NCBI RefSeq assembly: GCF_025231525.1
Contig: NZ_CP103057.1
Coordinates: forward strand, 2,986,501 to 3,050,500
Direction of reading: 5' to 3'
From: Sphingomonas endolithica
Lineage (GTDB): Bacteria; Pseudomonadota; Alphaproteobacteria; Sphingomonadales; Sphingomonadaceae
Length of the DNA: 64,000 bases
Shown: positions 15,431 to 25,641 of the stretch, in pieces
Layout of the letters: the number at the start of each line of letters is the position of its first letter
Position numbering within the stretch: position 1 is the stretch's first letter
The notes under the pieces: generated by a model
The model's input: only the letters and a program-made list of their open reading frames with translations
Database searches by the model: none
Told to the model about the DNA's origin: nothing
Translations under genes and position numbers: made by a program

Positions 15431-16674
15431 CAAGCGGCCTTGCGCAGTTCCAGCCGGCTCCAGATCTCGACCAGCGCGCTGGTCAGGTCGCGCATCATCG
15501 CCTCGTCATGCGCCGGGCCCGGCGTGAAGCGCAGCCGCTCGCTGCCGCGCGGCACGGTCGGATAATTGATCGGCTGCACGTACACGCCGTACTCGGCAAG
15601 CAGGATATCGCTGATCTTCTTGGCCTTGATCGGATCGCCGACCATCAACGGCACGATATGCGTGGTCGAGTTCATCACCGGCAGCCCGGCATCGGCGAAC
15701 ATCGTCTTCAGCATCGCGGCCGCCGCCTGCTGCCCGTCACGCTCGACATTCGAGCTTTTCAGATGGCGGATGCTGGCCAGTGCCCCGGCGACCAACACAG
15801 GGGACAGGCTAGTGGTGAAGATGAAGCCCGGCGCATAACTGCGGATCACGTCGATGATCGTCTGGTCGGCGGTGATGTAGCCGCCCATCACGCCGATCGC
15901 CTTGGCCAGCGTTCCCTCGATGATCGTCAGCCGGTCGGCCACGCGTTCGCGTTCGGAGATGCCGCCACCGCGCGGGCCATACATGCCGACCGCATGGACT
16001 TCGTCGAGATAGGTCAGCGCGCTGTATTTGTCGGCCAAGTCGCAGATCGCTGCGATCGGTGCGACGTCCCCTTCCATCGAATAGACGCTTTCGAACGCGA
16101 TCAGTTTGGGCGCCTGCGGATCGACCGCGGCGAGCAACTCCTCGAGATGCTCGAGGTCATTGTGGCGGAAGACGTGCTTTTCGCAGCCGGAATTGCGGAT
16201 GCCGGCGATCATCGAGGCATGGTTCATCTCGTCGGAAAAGATGATGCAGCCGGGCAGGATCTTGGCCAAGGTTGCCAGTGTCGCCTCGTTCGAGACATAG
16301 CCGCTGGTGAACAGCAAGGCCGCTTCCTTGCCGTGCAGATCGGCGAGTTCCGCCTCCAGATCGACATGGTAATGCGTGTTGCCGCCGATGTTGCGGGTGC
16401 CGCCCGAGCCGGCACCGACATCGTGCAATGCCGCTTCCATCGCGGCGATCACGTCGGGATGTTGCCCCATCGCGAGGTAATCGTTCGAGCACCACACAGT
16501 GATCGGCTTCGGGCCGTTATGCCCGGCGAAGCAGCGCGCGTTGGGGAAAGCGCCCTTGTTGCGCAGGATGTCGATGAACACGCGGTAGCGGCCCTCGACG
16601 TGCAGGCGGTCGATCGCCTGGCTGAAGATGCGCGAGTAATCGACTCCGCGCGTGCGTTTGAGGTCCGCGTCCAT
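15430..16674 (-). CDS. hemA: 5-aminolevulinate synthase
   Basis: 414 residues. This PLP enzyme condenses glycine with succinyl-CoA to form 5-aminolevulinate, the first step of haem synthesis in alphaproteobacteria (Shemin pathway). Family motifs are clear: [32 protein letters not shown], the Asp/His pair in [13 protein letters not shown] and the PLP-binding lysine in EGTLAKAIG (about Lys258). The C-terminal [12 protein letters not shown] is also typical. Full length. It is transcribed leftward and translationally overlaps the DUF695-like gene. Confidence 0.97.
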   Translation of the reverse strand: MDADLKRTRGVDYSRIFSQAIDRLHVEGRYRVFIDILRNKGAFPNARCFAGHNGPKPITVWCSNDYLAMGQHPDVIAAMEAALHDVGAGSGGTRNIGGNTHYHVDLEAELADLHGKEAALLFTSGYVSNEATLATLAKILPGCIIFSDEMNHASMIAGIRNSGCEKHVFRHNDLEHLEELLAAVDPQAPKLIAFESVYSMEGDVAPIAAICDLADKYSALTYLDEVHAVGMYGPRGGGISERERVADRLTIIEGTLAKAIGVMGGYITADQTIIDVIRSYAPGFIFTTSLSPVLVAGALASIRHLKSSNVERDGQQAAAAMLKTMFADAGLPVMNSTTHIVPLMVGDPIKAKKISDILLAEYGVYVQPINYPTVPRGSERLRFTPGPAHDEAMMRDLTSALVEIWSRLELRKAA

Positions 16675-16722
16675 CCAAGCGCCCTAGCGCCAGTTTGCGG
16701 CCATTTCCAGCGGCATCGCGCG

Positions 16723-17517
16723 CTACAGCGCTTCGATACGATCCAGGCCGAAGGTGGCCAGGGCGGGCACCAGCGCTTCGCTAGCTGCATCCGCACGCGT
16801 GAACACGGCACGGCCAATGCCTGCCGCCGACGGCCAATCCTGATCCCCGACGAGATACGCAATCCGCCGCGCGATCCCCGCGCTGCCATCGACGAAGCGG
16901 ATTCCGGGCGCCGCTGCCTTCAACTCGTCCACCACCAGCGGGAAATGCGTGCAGGCATTGACGATCGTGTCGATCCGCATCCCGCCCTCCTGCCCGAACA
17001 GCCCTTGCAGGATCGCGGCATAGCGCGTTGGATCGGTGGCCCTGCCGTGCAGTTTCGCCTCGGCCAGCGCGACCAGTTCGGCCGAGCCATGCCGCAGCAC
17101 CAGGCAGTCACCGGCAAAGCGCGCGGCAAGATCGTCGACATAAGGCTGGCGTACCGTGGCGTCAGTGCCGAGCACGCCGATCACGCGCGTGGCGCTCACC
17201 TCGGCGGCGGGCTTGATCGCAGGCACGGTGCCGACCACCGGCACATCCAGCGCCGCGCGCACGTCGGCGAGCGCGATGGTAGACGCGGTATTGCAGGCGA
17301 TGACGATCAGCCGTGGACGGTAGCGCTCCGCCAGCCGCCCAAGCAATGCCGGCACGCGCACCGCGATCTCCGCCTCGCTCTTGGTGCCGTACGGGAAGCC
17401 CGCCGAATCCGCGGCATAGACGAACGGGGCCTGTGGCAGCAGCGCGCGGGTGGGGCCGAGCACCGACAATCCGCCGACACCGGAATCGAAGAACAGGATC
17501 GGGCGCTTGTCACTCAT
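16723..17517 (-). CDS. murI: glutamate racemase
   Basis: 264 residues. MurI interconverts L- and D-glutamate in the cytoplasm and supplies D-Glu for peptidoglycan. The glycine-rich FFDSGVGGLSVLG and both catalytic cysteines are present, in VIACNTAS (about Cys75) and NACTHFPL (about Cys189). It lies 48 bp upstream of hemA on the same strand and head-to-head with plsY. Confidence 0.96.
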   Translation of the reverse strand: MSDKRPILFFDSGVGGLSVLGPTRALLPQAPFVYAADSAGFPYGTKSEAEIAVRVPALLGRLAERYRPRLIVIACNTASTIALADVRAALDVPVVGTVPAIKPAAEVSATRVIGVLGTDATVRQPYVDDLAARFAGDCLVLRHGSAELVALAEAKLHGRATDPTRYAAILQGLFGQEGGMRIDTIVNACTHFPLVVDELKAAAPGIRFVDGSAGIARRIAYLVGDQDWPSAAGIGRAVFTRADAASEALVPALATFGLDRIEAL

Positions 17518-17623
17518 GCTTCCTCCTTACCGCCCCGCGGCGCGGCGTGAAGCCGGTTGATGGAGATTGTTGGCAGGCAGGCGGAGTCCCGCTATAAGCG
17601 AACATAAGGGGGCCGCACGTATC

Positions 17624-18229
17624 TTGCTGACCGAATATCTCTGGATGGCGCCGGCCTTGGCCCTGCTGCTCGGCTATCTGCTGGGCTCGATCCCGTTCGG
17701 CGTGTTGCTGACGCGGGCCGCGGGCGCCGGCGATCTGCGCCAGATCGGGTCCGGCAATACCGGCGCGACCAACGTGCTGCGCACCGGGCGCAAGGGACTG
17801 GCCGCCGCCACCTTGCTGCTCGATGGCTTCAAGGGCTGGCTGGCGGTGATGCTGTGCGAGTGGCTGTTCCCCGGCACTGCCGTGGTCGCTGCAGCGGCGG
17901 CGTTTTTCGGCCATCTGTATCCGGTCTGGCTGAAGTTCCGTGGTGGCAAGGGCGTCGCGACGTTGATGGGCATCGTGCTCGCGCTGCACTGGCCGTGCGG
18001 GCTGATCTATGCCGCGGTGTGGCTCGGGCTGCTGGCGGCCCTGCGCATCTCCTCGGTCGCCGGCATGGGGGCGGCGATCAGCGCGCCGGTGAGCGCCGCT
18101 TTCTATGCCCAATTCGATATCGTGCTGCTGCTGATCGCGCTCTGCCTGCTGGTGCTGTGGAAGCACCGCGAGAATATCGATCGTCTGCTTTCCGGCACCG
18201 AGCCACGCCTGGGGCGCAAACATGGCTGA
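17624..18229 (+). CDS. plsY: glycerol-3-phosphate acyltransferase PlsY
   Basis: About 201 residues, a polytopic inner-membrane enzyme that transfers acyl groups from acyl-phosphate to glycerol-3-phosphate in phospholipid synthesis. The three PlsY motifs are visible: GYLLGSIPFGVLLTR, the RQIGSGNTGATNVLRTGRKG loop, and KFRGGKGVATLMG. A TTG at 17624 with AAGGGGG upstream is used as start. The ATG at 17645 is equally compatible with the family N-terminus, and an ATG at 17567 would add an unusual hydrophilic leader. It overlaps dprA by 8 nt. Confidence 0.94.
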   Translation: MLTEYLWMAPALALLLGYLLGSIPFGVLLTRAAGAGDLRQIGSGNTGATNVLRTGRKGLAAATLLLDGFKGWLAVMLCEWLFPGTAVVAAAAAFFGHLYPVWLKFRGGKGVATLMGIVLALHWPCGLIYAAVWLGLLAALRISSVAGMGAAISAPVSAAFYAQFDIVLLLIALCLLVLWKHRENIDRLLSGTEPRLGRKHG

Positions 18230-19319
18230 TGCCGCGGCGGTCGCCCGGCTGCGGCTGATCCGCACCGCGCAGATCGGCCCGGTCACCTACCGCCAGCTCG
18301 TATCACGCTTCGGCGATGCCGCGGCGGCGATCGAGGCGCTGCCGGGCTTGGCACAACGTGGCGGTGGTCGCGCGCCGACAGTGGCCGATGCCGGCATCGC
18401 CGAGCGCGAATTGACGCAGGTCGCCAGGATGGGCGGGCGACACCTGTTCATCGGCGATGCCGCGTATCCAGCCTTGCTGGCTGAGCTCGACGACGCGCCG
18501 CCCGCGCTGACGGTGCGCGGTGATCTCGCGCTGCTCGGCCGCACTGGGGTGGCGATGGTCGGCGCGCGCAACGCCTCGGCTGCTGCCTGCCGCTTTGCCC
18601 GGCAGATCGCCTACGAGCTGGCCGACCAGGGTATTGCCGTGGTCTCGGGGCTGGCGCGCGGCATCGACACCGCGGCGCATGCTGGTGCGGTCGGAGGATC
18701 GACCGCGGGCGGCGGCACGATCGGCGTCATCGCGGGCGGGCTCGACGTGGTCTATCCGCCGGAGAATGCTGCCCTGCAGGAGCGGATCGCCAGCGATGGC
18801 CTGCTGGTCGCCGAACAGCCGCCGGGCACCGAACCGCGTGCGCGGCACTTCCCGTACCGCAACCGCATCATCGCCGGGCTGGCGGTCGGCACCGTGGTGG
18901 TGGAGGCCGCCCCCCGCTCGGGCTCGCTGATCACCGCGCGGCTGGCGGGCGAGGCGGGCCGGGAAGTCATGGCGGTACCCGGCAGCCCGCTCGATCCGCG
19001 AGCGCAGGGCTGTAACGGCCTGATCCGCGATGGCGCAGTGCTGATCCAGTCCGCGGCGGACGTGCTGGAGACGGTGCGCCCGATCGATGCCCGAATGGTG
19101 CGTTCGGGTGCCAGCCGCTTCGATAGCGCGCCGCCCGAGGACGCGAGCGACACCGAACGCCAGGATGTCGTGACATTGCTGGGCCCCGTGCCGGTGGCGG
19201 TGGACGAGTTGATCCGCCAGTCCGGCATGGCGCCGGCGATCGTGCAGACGGTGCTGCTCGAGCTGGAACTGGCCGGGCGGCTGGAGCGTCACGCCGGCGG
19301 GCGGGTCGGCCTGTCATGA
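18222..19319 (+). CDS. dprA: DprA/Smf DNA-processing protein
   Basis: 365 residues. DprA binds incoming single-stranded DNA in the cytoplasm and loads RecA during natural transformation; it is also conserved in species not known to be competent. The Rossmann-like core shows GARNASAAACRFARQIAYEL, SGLARGIDTAAHAGA, GVIAGGLDVVYPPEN, FPYRNRIIAGLA and the PGSPLDPRAQGCNGLIRDGA block. A helical N-terminal region precedes it and a winged-helix-like DML1 tail (VDELIRQSGMAPAIVQTVLL) follows. It overlaps plsY. Confidence 0.95.
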   Translation: MADAAAVARLRLIRTAQIGPVTYRQLVSRFGDAAAAIEALPGLAQRGGGRAPTVADAGIAERELTQVARMGGRHLFIGDAAYPALLAELDDAPPALTVRGDLALLGRTGVAMVGARNASAAACRFARQIAYELADQGIAVVSGLARGIDTAAHAGAVGGSTAGGGTIGVIAGGLDVVYPPENAALQERIASDGLLVAEQPPGTEPRARHFPYRNRIIAGLAVGTVVVEAAPRSGSLITARLAGEAGREVMAVPGSPLDPRAQGCNGLIRDGAVLIQSAADVLETVRPIDARMVRSGASRFDSAPPEDASDTERQDVVTLLGPVPVAVDELIRQSGMAPAIVQTVLLELELAGRLERHAGGRVGLS

Positions 19320-19448
19320 TGGGGAAGCCGGCACCGAGCGAGGCCGGATTGTAGTTCGTCGCCGCCGGACGTACGCATCGCTCAGCGCGGCGATCGTGCG
19401 AGCGGCTGCAAATGTCGCCAATGCCGCTACCAACGAGAAGAAACCGAC

Positions 19449-22400
19449 GTGGCCGAACCGATCTTCTACGATGCCTCGGGCCGCCGCCGCCGCCGATTTC
19501 GTCTGGCACAGGCCGCGTTTGTAGCGCTCGTGCTGCTGGCAGGCATATTGTTCGTCGGCTCGATCCTGGACGTGCTGCCGCAGCCGCCTCTGCCCTTTGC
19601 GGTCGAGCGGCCGCCGGTCCATGGGCTTGGGGCCGAGGCGAATGCGGGGCAGCATGGCCCGAAGCTGCGCCATGCGCTGCGCTACGCGCGGCGAATGCTC
19701 GGAACGCAGCCGGCCGAGGCGCCGCTCGCCATTGCCTTCCACGCGCCCTGGGACGATGCCAGCACGGCCTCGCTACGCCGCCATATCGGTGAGCTCGACT
19801 GGCTGATCCCAGGCTGGATGTCGATTACCGGGGGCAACCATGCGGTGACGATGTTCCCCGACGCGGCGGGCAAGGCGATCATCAGCGCAGCGGCGCACCG
19901 GCCCAAGCTGCTGCCGATGGTGCAGAATGCCAAGGACGGCGACTGGGACGGTCCAGGCATGGCGGCGCTGCTCGCAGATCCGCGCGCGCGGGCAGTGGCG
20001 CTGGGGCAGATCGACGCGATGCTGCGTACCAACCAGGCAGGCGGCGTGTTCTTCGATTTCGAGGATCTGCCGGGCGATGCGTTGTCGAACTATCGGCTGT
20101 TCCTGCGCGAGGCGAAGGCGCGGTTCGGCGCCCGCGGGCTGGTGGTGGCGCTGGCCGCACCGGTCGGCAATCCCGGCTGGGATTTGCCGGCCTTCGCCGC
20201 AGTGTCCGACCGATTGTTCCTGATGGCCTATGACGAGCATTATCAGGGCGGGGAGGCGGGCCCGATCGCGTCGCAGCGCTGGTTCATCGAGCAGGTCGCG
20301 CGCTCGGCGCAAGGCATACCGCGCGGCAAGCTCGTCGTGGCGTTCGGCAATTACGCCTATGATTGGACCGCCGGCGGCACGACGGATGCGCCGTCGATCG
20401 AGGAAGCGTGGCTGGCGGCCCACGATTCCGCGGTCAAGCCGGTGTATGACAAACAGAGCGGCAACAGCCATTTCGCGTATGCCGAGGCCGGTCGGACGCA
20501 TGACGTGTGGATGCTGGATGCAGCGTCGGCCTACAACCAGCTGAAATGGCTGTCCGGCAACGGTCTGCAGGCTGTGGCCTTGTGGCGATTGGGCGCGGAG
20601 GATCCGGCGCTGTGGCAGCTATTCGGGCGATCGCATCGGGCGTTGCCCAAAGCCGGGGCGATCAGCGCGATCTCCGCCAGCACCAATGTCGATATCGAGG
20701 GCAGCGGCGAGATCCTGCGCATCGGCGCGACGCCGGTGGATGGCGCGCGGCGGGTGAGCGTCGCCGCCGATGGCAGCATCGCCGACGTGACGTTCGATCG
20801 GCTACCCTTGCCATACCAGATCCAGCGAACCGGTTATCGACCGGGCCTCATTGCGCTGACCTTCGACGACGGGCCCGACAAGCAGTGGACGCCGCGCGTG
20901 CTCGACATCCTCAAGGCCGAAGGCGTGCCGGCGACCTTTTTCATGGTCGGCGAGAATGCGCTGACAGAGCGCGCACTGCTGGTACGCGAAGTGGCCGAGG
21001 GGCATGAGGTGGGCAGCCACACCTACACCCACCCCAATCTGGCCAACGCCACCGATCGCCAGACGACGCTGGAGCTGAACGCCAACCAGCGGCTGTTCCA
21101 GGCCTTTACCGGCCATTCGCTGCGCCTATTCCGCGCGCCCTATTTCGGCGATGCCGAACCGACCACCGCAGACGAAATTTCGCCCGTCGCGCAGGCGCAG
21201 CAACTCGGCTATCTGTCAGTCGGCCTGCATGTCGATCCGGATGACTGGAAGAGGCCTGGCGTCGCCGCGATCGTTCAGCGCACCGTCGATCAGGTCACCG
21301 CCGGCGATGCCGAGCGTAGCGCGCAGGTCGTGCTGCTCCACGACGCCGGCGGCAATCGCGCACAGACCGTCGCGGCGCTGCCGCTTATCATCCGCGAACT
21401 CCGCGCGCGGGGCTTTACCTTCGTGCCGGTGTCGCGCCTCGCCGGGCTAAGTCACGAGGCGGTCATGCCGCCGATCTCGGCCGGCGATCGCGTCGCGGCG
21501 TGGATCGATCTCGGCCTGTTCACCGCGCTTGGCGATGTGCAGATCCTGCTCGGCTGGCTGTTCGGCATCGCCATCACTTTGGGTATCGTTCGCGCGCTGC
21601 TGCTGTCGGGGCTGGCCTTGTGGCAGGCGCGACGCGAGGCCCGTACGTTGTTCCCGCCGCTCGACCCCAACCTGTTCGTCAGCGTGCTGATCCCTGCCTA
21701 TAACGAGGAGCGCGTGATCGAGCGCGCCGTGCGCCGGGTGCTGGAGAGCAGCGACGTCCGTCTGGAAGTGATCGTGATCGATGATGGCTCGCGCGATCGT
21801 ACGTCGGCGGTGGTGACGGAGGCTTTTGCCGATGAGCCCCGCGTCCGCTTGATGACGCTCGCCAATGGCGGCAAGGCGCACGCGCTCAATCGTGGGCTGG
21901 AACTGGCCAGCGGCGAGATCGTCATCGCGCTCGACGCCGACACCCAGTTCGAGCCGACCACCATTGCCCGGCTCGCGCGCTGGTTTGGCGACCCGGTGCT
22001 CGGACCAAAGCTCGGCGCTGTGGCTGGCAACGCCAAGGTCGGTAACCGCGTGAACCTCGTCACGCGCTGGCAGGCGCTGGAATATATCACCGCGCAAAAC
22101 CTCGAACGGCGCGCGCTGGCCCGGCTGGATGCCATCACGGTGGTCCCCGGAGCGGTCGGCGCATGGCGGCGTGCGGCGATCGCCGAGGCGGGGGGCTATC
22201 CCGCCGATACGCTGGCTGAGGATCAGGATCTGACGATCGCCATCCAGCGGCTCGGCTGGGCTGTGCATTACGACCAATATGCCGTCGCCCTGACCGAGGC
22301 ACCGGAGACTTTCCGCGCACTCGCCAAGCAGCGGTACCGCTGGGCGTTCGGCACGCTGCAATGCCTGTGGAAGCATCGCGGCATAATTGCGCAGGGTCGG

Positions 22401-22802
22401 CCGAAGGGCCTCGCCCGCGTTGGCCTGCCGCAAGCGATCCTGTTCCAGATCCTGTTCGCCTCGATCTCGCCGATCATCGATCTGGCGCTGATCATCGGTC
22501 TGATCGGCACCTGGCTCACGGTGCGCGCGCATGGCTGGGCGCAGAGTTCGGGTGATGTCGAGACGATGGCGCTCTACTGGCTGATCTTCACCGCGATCGA
22601 CCTTCTCGCCGCCGTCATCGCCTTTGCGCTGGAACGGCGCGAGCGCTGGCGGCTGCTCTGGCTACTGATCCCGCAGCGCATCGGCTACCGCCAGGTGATG
22701 TATTATGTCGTGCTCAAGGCGTTGGGTGCGGCGGTGCGCGGCGTGGTGGTCGGTTGGGGCAAGCTGGAGCGCAGCGGGCGCGTGACGGCGCCAAGGGCGT
22801 GA
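19449..22802 (+). CDS. GH18 / NodB deacetylase / GT2 fusion membrane protein
   Basis: 1117 residues, starting at GTG. Order: an N-terminal membrane anchor (about 18-40); a GH18-like domain (about 75-400) with VFFDFEDLPGD near 200 and FLMAYDEHYQGG near 257; a NodB polysaccharide deacetylase domain from about 465 with LTFDDGP and GHEVGSHTYTHPN (metal ligands near 518-524); a membrane segment near 700; and a family 2 glycosyltransferase from about 738 with VLIPAYNEE, VIDDGSRD, ALDADTQFE, EDQDLT and the QRYRW motif near 960. Further C-terminal membrane helices follow. The arrangement suggests synthesis and periplasmic modification of an N-acetylhexosamine polymer, but substrate and product are not known. 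No other polysaccharide genes are adjacent. Confidence 0.88.
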   Translation: MAEPIFYDASGRRRRRFRLAQAAFVALVLLAGILFVGSILDVLPQPPLPFAVERPPVHGLGAEANAGQHGPKLRHALRYARRMLGTQPAEAPLAIAFHAPWDDASTASLRRHIGELDWLIPGWMSITGGNHAVTMFPDAAGKAIISAAAHRPKLLPMVQNAKDGDWDGPGMAALLADPRARAVALGQIDAMLRTNQAGGVFFDFEDLPGDALSNYRLFLREAKARFGARGLVVALAAPVGNPGWDLPAFAAVSDRLFLMAYDEHYQGGEAGPIASQRWFIEQVARSAQGIPRGKLVVAFGNYAYDWTAGGTTDAPSIEEAWLAAHDSAVKPVYDKQSGNSHFAYAEAGRTHDVWMLDAASAYNQLKWLSGNGLQAVALWRLGAEDPALWQLFGRSHRALPKAGAISAISASTNVDIEGSGEILRIGATPVDGARRVSVAADGSIADVTFDRLPLPYQIQRTGYRPGLIALTFDDGPDKQWTPRVLDILKAEGVPATFFMVGENALTERALLVREVAEGHEVGSHTYTHPNLANATDRQTTLELNANQRLFQAFTGHSLRLFRAPYFGDAEPTTADEISPVAQAQQLGYLSVGLHVDPDDWKRPGVAAIVQRTVDQVTAGDAERSAQVVLLHDAGGNRAQTVAALPLIIRELRARGFTFVPVSRLAGLSHEAVMPPISAGDRVAAWIDLGLFTALGDVQILLGWLFGIAITLGIVRALLLSGLALWQARREARTLFPPLDPNLFVSVLIPAYNEERVIERAVRRVLESSDVRLEVIVIDDGSRDRTSAVVTEAFADEPRVRLMTLANGGKAHALNRGLELASGEIVIALDADTQFEPTTIARLARWFGDPVLGPKLGAVAGNAKVGNRVNLVTRWQALEYITAQNLERRALARLDAITVVPGAVGAWRRAAIAEAGGYPADTLAEDQDLTIAIQRLGWAVHYDQYAVALTEAPETFRALAKQRYRWAFGTLQCLWKHRGIIAQGRPKGLARVGLPQAILFQILFASISPIIDLALIIGLIGTWLTVRAHGWAQSSGDVETMALYWLIFTAIDLLAAVIAFALERRERWRLLWLLIPQRIGYRQVMYYVVLKALGAAVRGVVVGWGKLERSGRVTAPRA

Positions 22803-22896
22803 GCGCACTTGCCGCCGATCGTTGGCGCCCCCTATTGACGGCGCTCCCCCGGCGTTGCCACCCTCGCGCGTACACGTAAGGACACAAGCACACCCC

Positions 22897-25500
22897 ATGC
22901 AGCTCGTCATCGTCGAATCGCCCGCCAAGGCGAAGACCATCGAAAAATACTTAGGCTCGGACTATCGCGTCCTCGCCTCCTACGGCCATGTCCGCGATCT
23001 GCCGCCCAAGGACGGCTCGGTGAACCCCGACGAGGGGTTCGCGATGGAATGGGAAAATTACGCCGACAAGTCGAAGCAGCTGAAGGCGATCACCGATCTC
23101 GCCAAGACCGCCGACCGCTTGATCCTGGCGACCGATCCGGATCGCGAGGGCGAGGCGATCAGCTGGCATGTCCAGGAAGTGCTGCGCAACCGCAAGGCGC
23201 TGCCGAAAGACGTGCAGCGCGTGACCTTCAACGCGATCACCAAAGCGACGGTGACCGAGGCAATGAAGCATCCGCGCGAATTGGACGACGATCTGATCGA
23301 CGCGTACCGCGCGCGCCGTGCGCTTGATTATCTGGTCGGCTTCACGCTGTCGCCGGTGCTGTGGCGCAAGCTGCCGGGTGCCAAGTCGGCAGGACGCGTG
23401 CAATCGGTGTCGCTACGCCTGATCGTCAGCCGGGAGCGCGAGATCGAAGCGTTCCGGGCGCAGGAATATTGGTCGGTAACCGCCGATTTCGAACATGACG
23501 GCACGCCGTTCGTTGCGCGCCTTGTGACGTTCGAGGGCAAGAAGCTCGACCGGCTGTCGATCGGCGAAGAAGGCGCTGCGCTGCGCGCCAAGGCTGCGGT
23601 CGAGGAAGGGCGGTTCAGCGTTCAGACGGTCGAGACCAAGCCCGCTTCGCGCAACCCGCCGCCGCCGTTCACCACCTCTACTCTACAGCAGGAAGCCTCG
23701 CGCAAGCTCGGCTTCTCGGCGGATCACACGATGCGCATCGCGCAGGGCCTCTACGAGGACGGGGCCATCACTTACATGCGCACCGACGGCGTGCAGATGG
23801 ATTCGAGTGCGATCTCGGCCGCCCGCCTTGCCGTCGCCAATCGCTACGACGCGAGCTACGTGCCGGATAAGCCGCGCGTCTACACCACCAAGGCCAAGAA
23901 CGCGCAGGAAGCGCACGAAGCGATCCGCCCGACTGATTTCGGCAAGGACAAGGTCGGCGCCGGCGATCATGCGCGGCTGTATGACCTGATCTGGAAGCGC
24001 GCGCTGGCCAGCCAGATGGCGAGCGCCCGGATGGAGCGGACCACGGTAGAATTGCTTGACGGCTCGGGGCATACCGGCCTCCGGGCCACCGGCCAGGTGG
24101 TGTTGTTCCCCGGCTATCTGGCGCTGTACGAAGAGGGCAGCGACGACAGCCAGGACGAGGACGCCAAGCGCCTGCCTCGCCTGCGCGAGGGCGATGCGCC
24201 GGCGAAGAAGGCGGTGCATGCCGAGCAGCATTTCACGCAGCCGCCGCCGCGTTTTTCCGAGGCATCTTTGGTCAAGCGGATGGAGGAGCTCGGCATCGGC
24301 CGACCATCGACCTACGCCTCGATCATCAAGACGCTGAAGGATCGCGCGTATGTGCGCGTCGAGAAGAACCGCTTTTTTGCCGAGGAGTCGGGCCGGCTGG
24401 TAACGGCGTTTCTTGAACGCTTCTTCGAGCGCTATGTCGGCTACGATTACACCGCGGGTCTGGAAGACGAACTCGACGAAGTGTCGGGCGGGCGCGCGGA
24501 GTGGCAGGCAGTGCTTGCCGCGTTCTGGCAGGACTTCAAGCCGCGCACTACCGAGGTGATGGATCAGAAGCCGTCGGAAGTAACAGCCGAGCTTGATATC
24601 TTCCTTGAACCCTACCTATTCCCGGCACACGCTGATGGTGGCGATGCGCGGCTGTGTCCCAATTGCGGCGAGGGGCGTCTGGCCCTGCGCGGCGGCAAGT
24701 TCGGCGCGTTTGTCGCTTGCTCGAACTATCCTGAGTGCAAATATACGCGGCGTTTTGGGCAGCCCGGCGGCGAGGACGGTGCGGATACCGGGCCGGAAAC
24801 CTTGGGCCAGGATCCCGAGACCGGCTTGCCGATCGAGCGCAAGTCGGGGCGGTTTGGGCCCTATATTCAGCTGGGCGAAGGCAAGGAGGCGAAGCGCGCA
24901 TCGATTCCAAAGGATCTGCCGGGCGAGCTGGATCTCGAATGGGCAATCAAGCTGCTGAGCCTGCCACGCACGGTCGGCACGCACCCTGAAACGGGCGAGC
25001 CGATCACCGCCTCGATCGGGCGTTATGGGCCGTATCTGGCGCATGCCGGCAAATATGCGCGGCTGACCTCGACAGCGGACGTGTTCGAGACGGGGATGAA
25101 CACGGCAGTGGTCAAGCTCGCCGAAGCGGCGGCCGGCGGCGGGCGGCCGCAGCGCGGGGCGCAGCCACCGCTCAAGGTGCTTGGCCTGCATCCGCGCACC
25201 GAGGCGGAGATCAAGCTGATGGAAGGGCGCTACGGCGCCTACGTCACCGATGGCGAGACCAACGCCACCCTGCCGAAGTCGATCGAGAAGGACGCGCTGA
25301 CGTTGGAAGAAGCGGCGCAGCTGATCGACGCGCGCGCTGCGGCGGCCCCGGCGAAAAAGGTTAAGAAGAAGGCGCCGGCCAAGAAGGCCGCGGTGAAGAA
25401 GCCAGCTGCCGCGATGTCGGACGGCACGGCGCCGGAGAAGAAGGTCGCGGCGAAGAAGCCTGCCGCAAAGAAGCCAGCGGCGAAGAAGGCCATGGCGTAA
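22897..25500 (+). CDS. topA: DNA topoisomerase I
   Basis: 867 residues. This type IA topoisomerase relaxes negative supercoils by transient cleavage of one strand. The Toprim start MQLVIVESPAKAKTIEKYLG, TDPDREGEAISWHV and the active-site tyrosine in AITYMRTDG (about Tyr293) are present. A four-cysteine zinc ribbon lies at about 587-614 (CPNC...CSNYPEC), followed by topoisomerase C-terminal repeats with KSGRFGPYIQLG and SIGRYGPYLAHAG. The last 50 residues are a Lys/Ala-rich basic tail (KKAPAKKAAVKKPAA). An upstream in-frame ATG at 22822 is rejected because the protein family begins at MQLVIVES. Confidence 0.97.
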   Translation: MQLVIVESPAKAKTIEKYLGSDYRVLASYGHVRDLPPKDGSVNPDEGFAMEWENYADKSKQLKAITDLAKTADRLILATDPDREGEAISWHVQEVLRNRKALPKDVQRVTFNAITKATVTEAMKHPRELDDDLIDAYRARRALDYLVGFTLSPVLWRKLPGAKSAGRVQSVSLRLIVSREREIEAFRAQEYWSVTADFEHDGTPFVARLVTFEGKKLDRLSIGEEGAALRAKAAVEEGRFSVQTVETKPASRNPPPPFTTSTLQQEASRKLGFSADHTMRIAQGLYEDGAITYMRTDGVQMDSSAISAARLAVANRYDASYVPDKPRVYTTKAKNAQEAHEAIRPTDFGKDKVGAGDHARLYDLIWKRALASQMASARMERTTVELLDGSGHTGLRATGQVVLFPGYLALYEEGSDDSQDEDAKRLPRLREGDAPAKKAVHAEQHFTQPPPRFSEASLVKRMEELGIGRPSTYASIIKTLKDRAYVRVEKNRFFAEESGRLVTAFLERFFERYVGYDYTAGLEDELDEVSGGRAEWQAVLAAFWQDFKPRTTEVMDQKPSEVTAELDIFLEPYLFPAHADGGDARLCPNCGEGRLALRGGKFGAFVACSNYPECKYTRRFGQPGGEDGADTGPETLGQDPETGLPIERKSGRFGPYIQLGEGKEAKRASIPKDLPGELDLEWAIKLLSLPRTVGTHPETGEPITASIGRYGPYLAHAGKYARLTSTADVFETGMNTAVVKLAEAAAGGGRPQRGAQPPLKVLGLHPRTEAEIKLMEGRYGAYVTDGETNATLPKSIEKDALTLEEAAQLIDARAAAAPAKKVKKKAPAKKAAVKKPAAAMSDGTAPEKKVAAKKPAAKKPAAKKAMA

Positions 25501-25640
25501 ACTCCTCCCCGAAACGGGGAGGTGGCAGCGCAGGCTGACGGAGGGGGTGGGCCGGTAACGGCACCGCTTGTGGAGGGCCTCCTCCACCACTCGGCTGAAG
25601 AAGCCGAGCGTTACTCCTCCCCGTACCGGGGAGGAGTAAC
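25501..25640. repeat. palindromic repeat between convergent genes
   Basis: The stretch starts CTCCTCCCCGAAACGGGGAG and ends CTCCTCCCCGTACCGGGGAG followed by GAGTAACG. Each end contains its own short hairpin, with GGAGGGCCTCCTCC between them. It fills the space between topA and the convergent Sel1-like gene and could stop transcription from both sides, though there is no U-tract. Confidence 0.75.
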
Positions 25641-25641
25641 G

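Noticed and set aside
15508..17550. Very long open frame antisense to hemA and murI
   Set aside because: It is a GC-rich shadow frame. The opposite strand encodes two well conserved enzymes with intact active sites, and the antisense product has low-complexity Arg/His/Gln composition.
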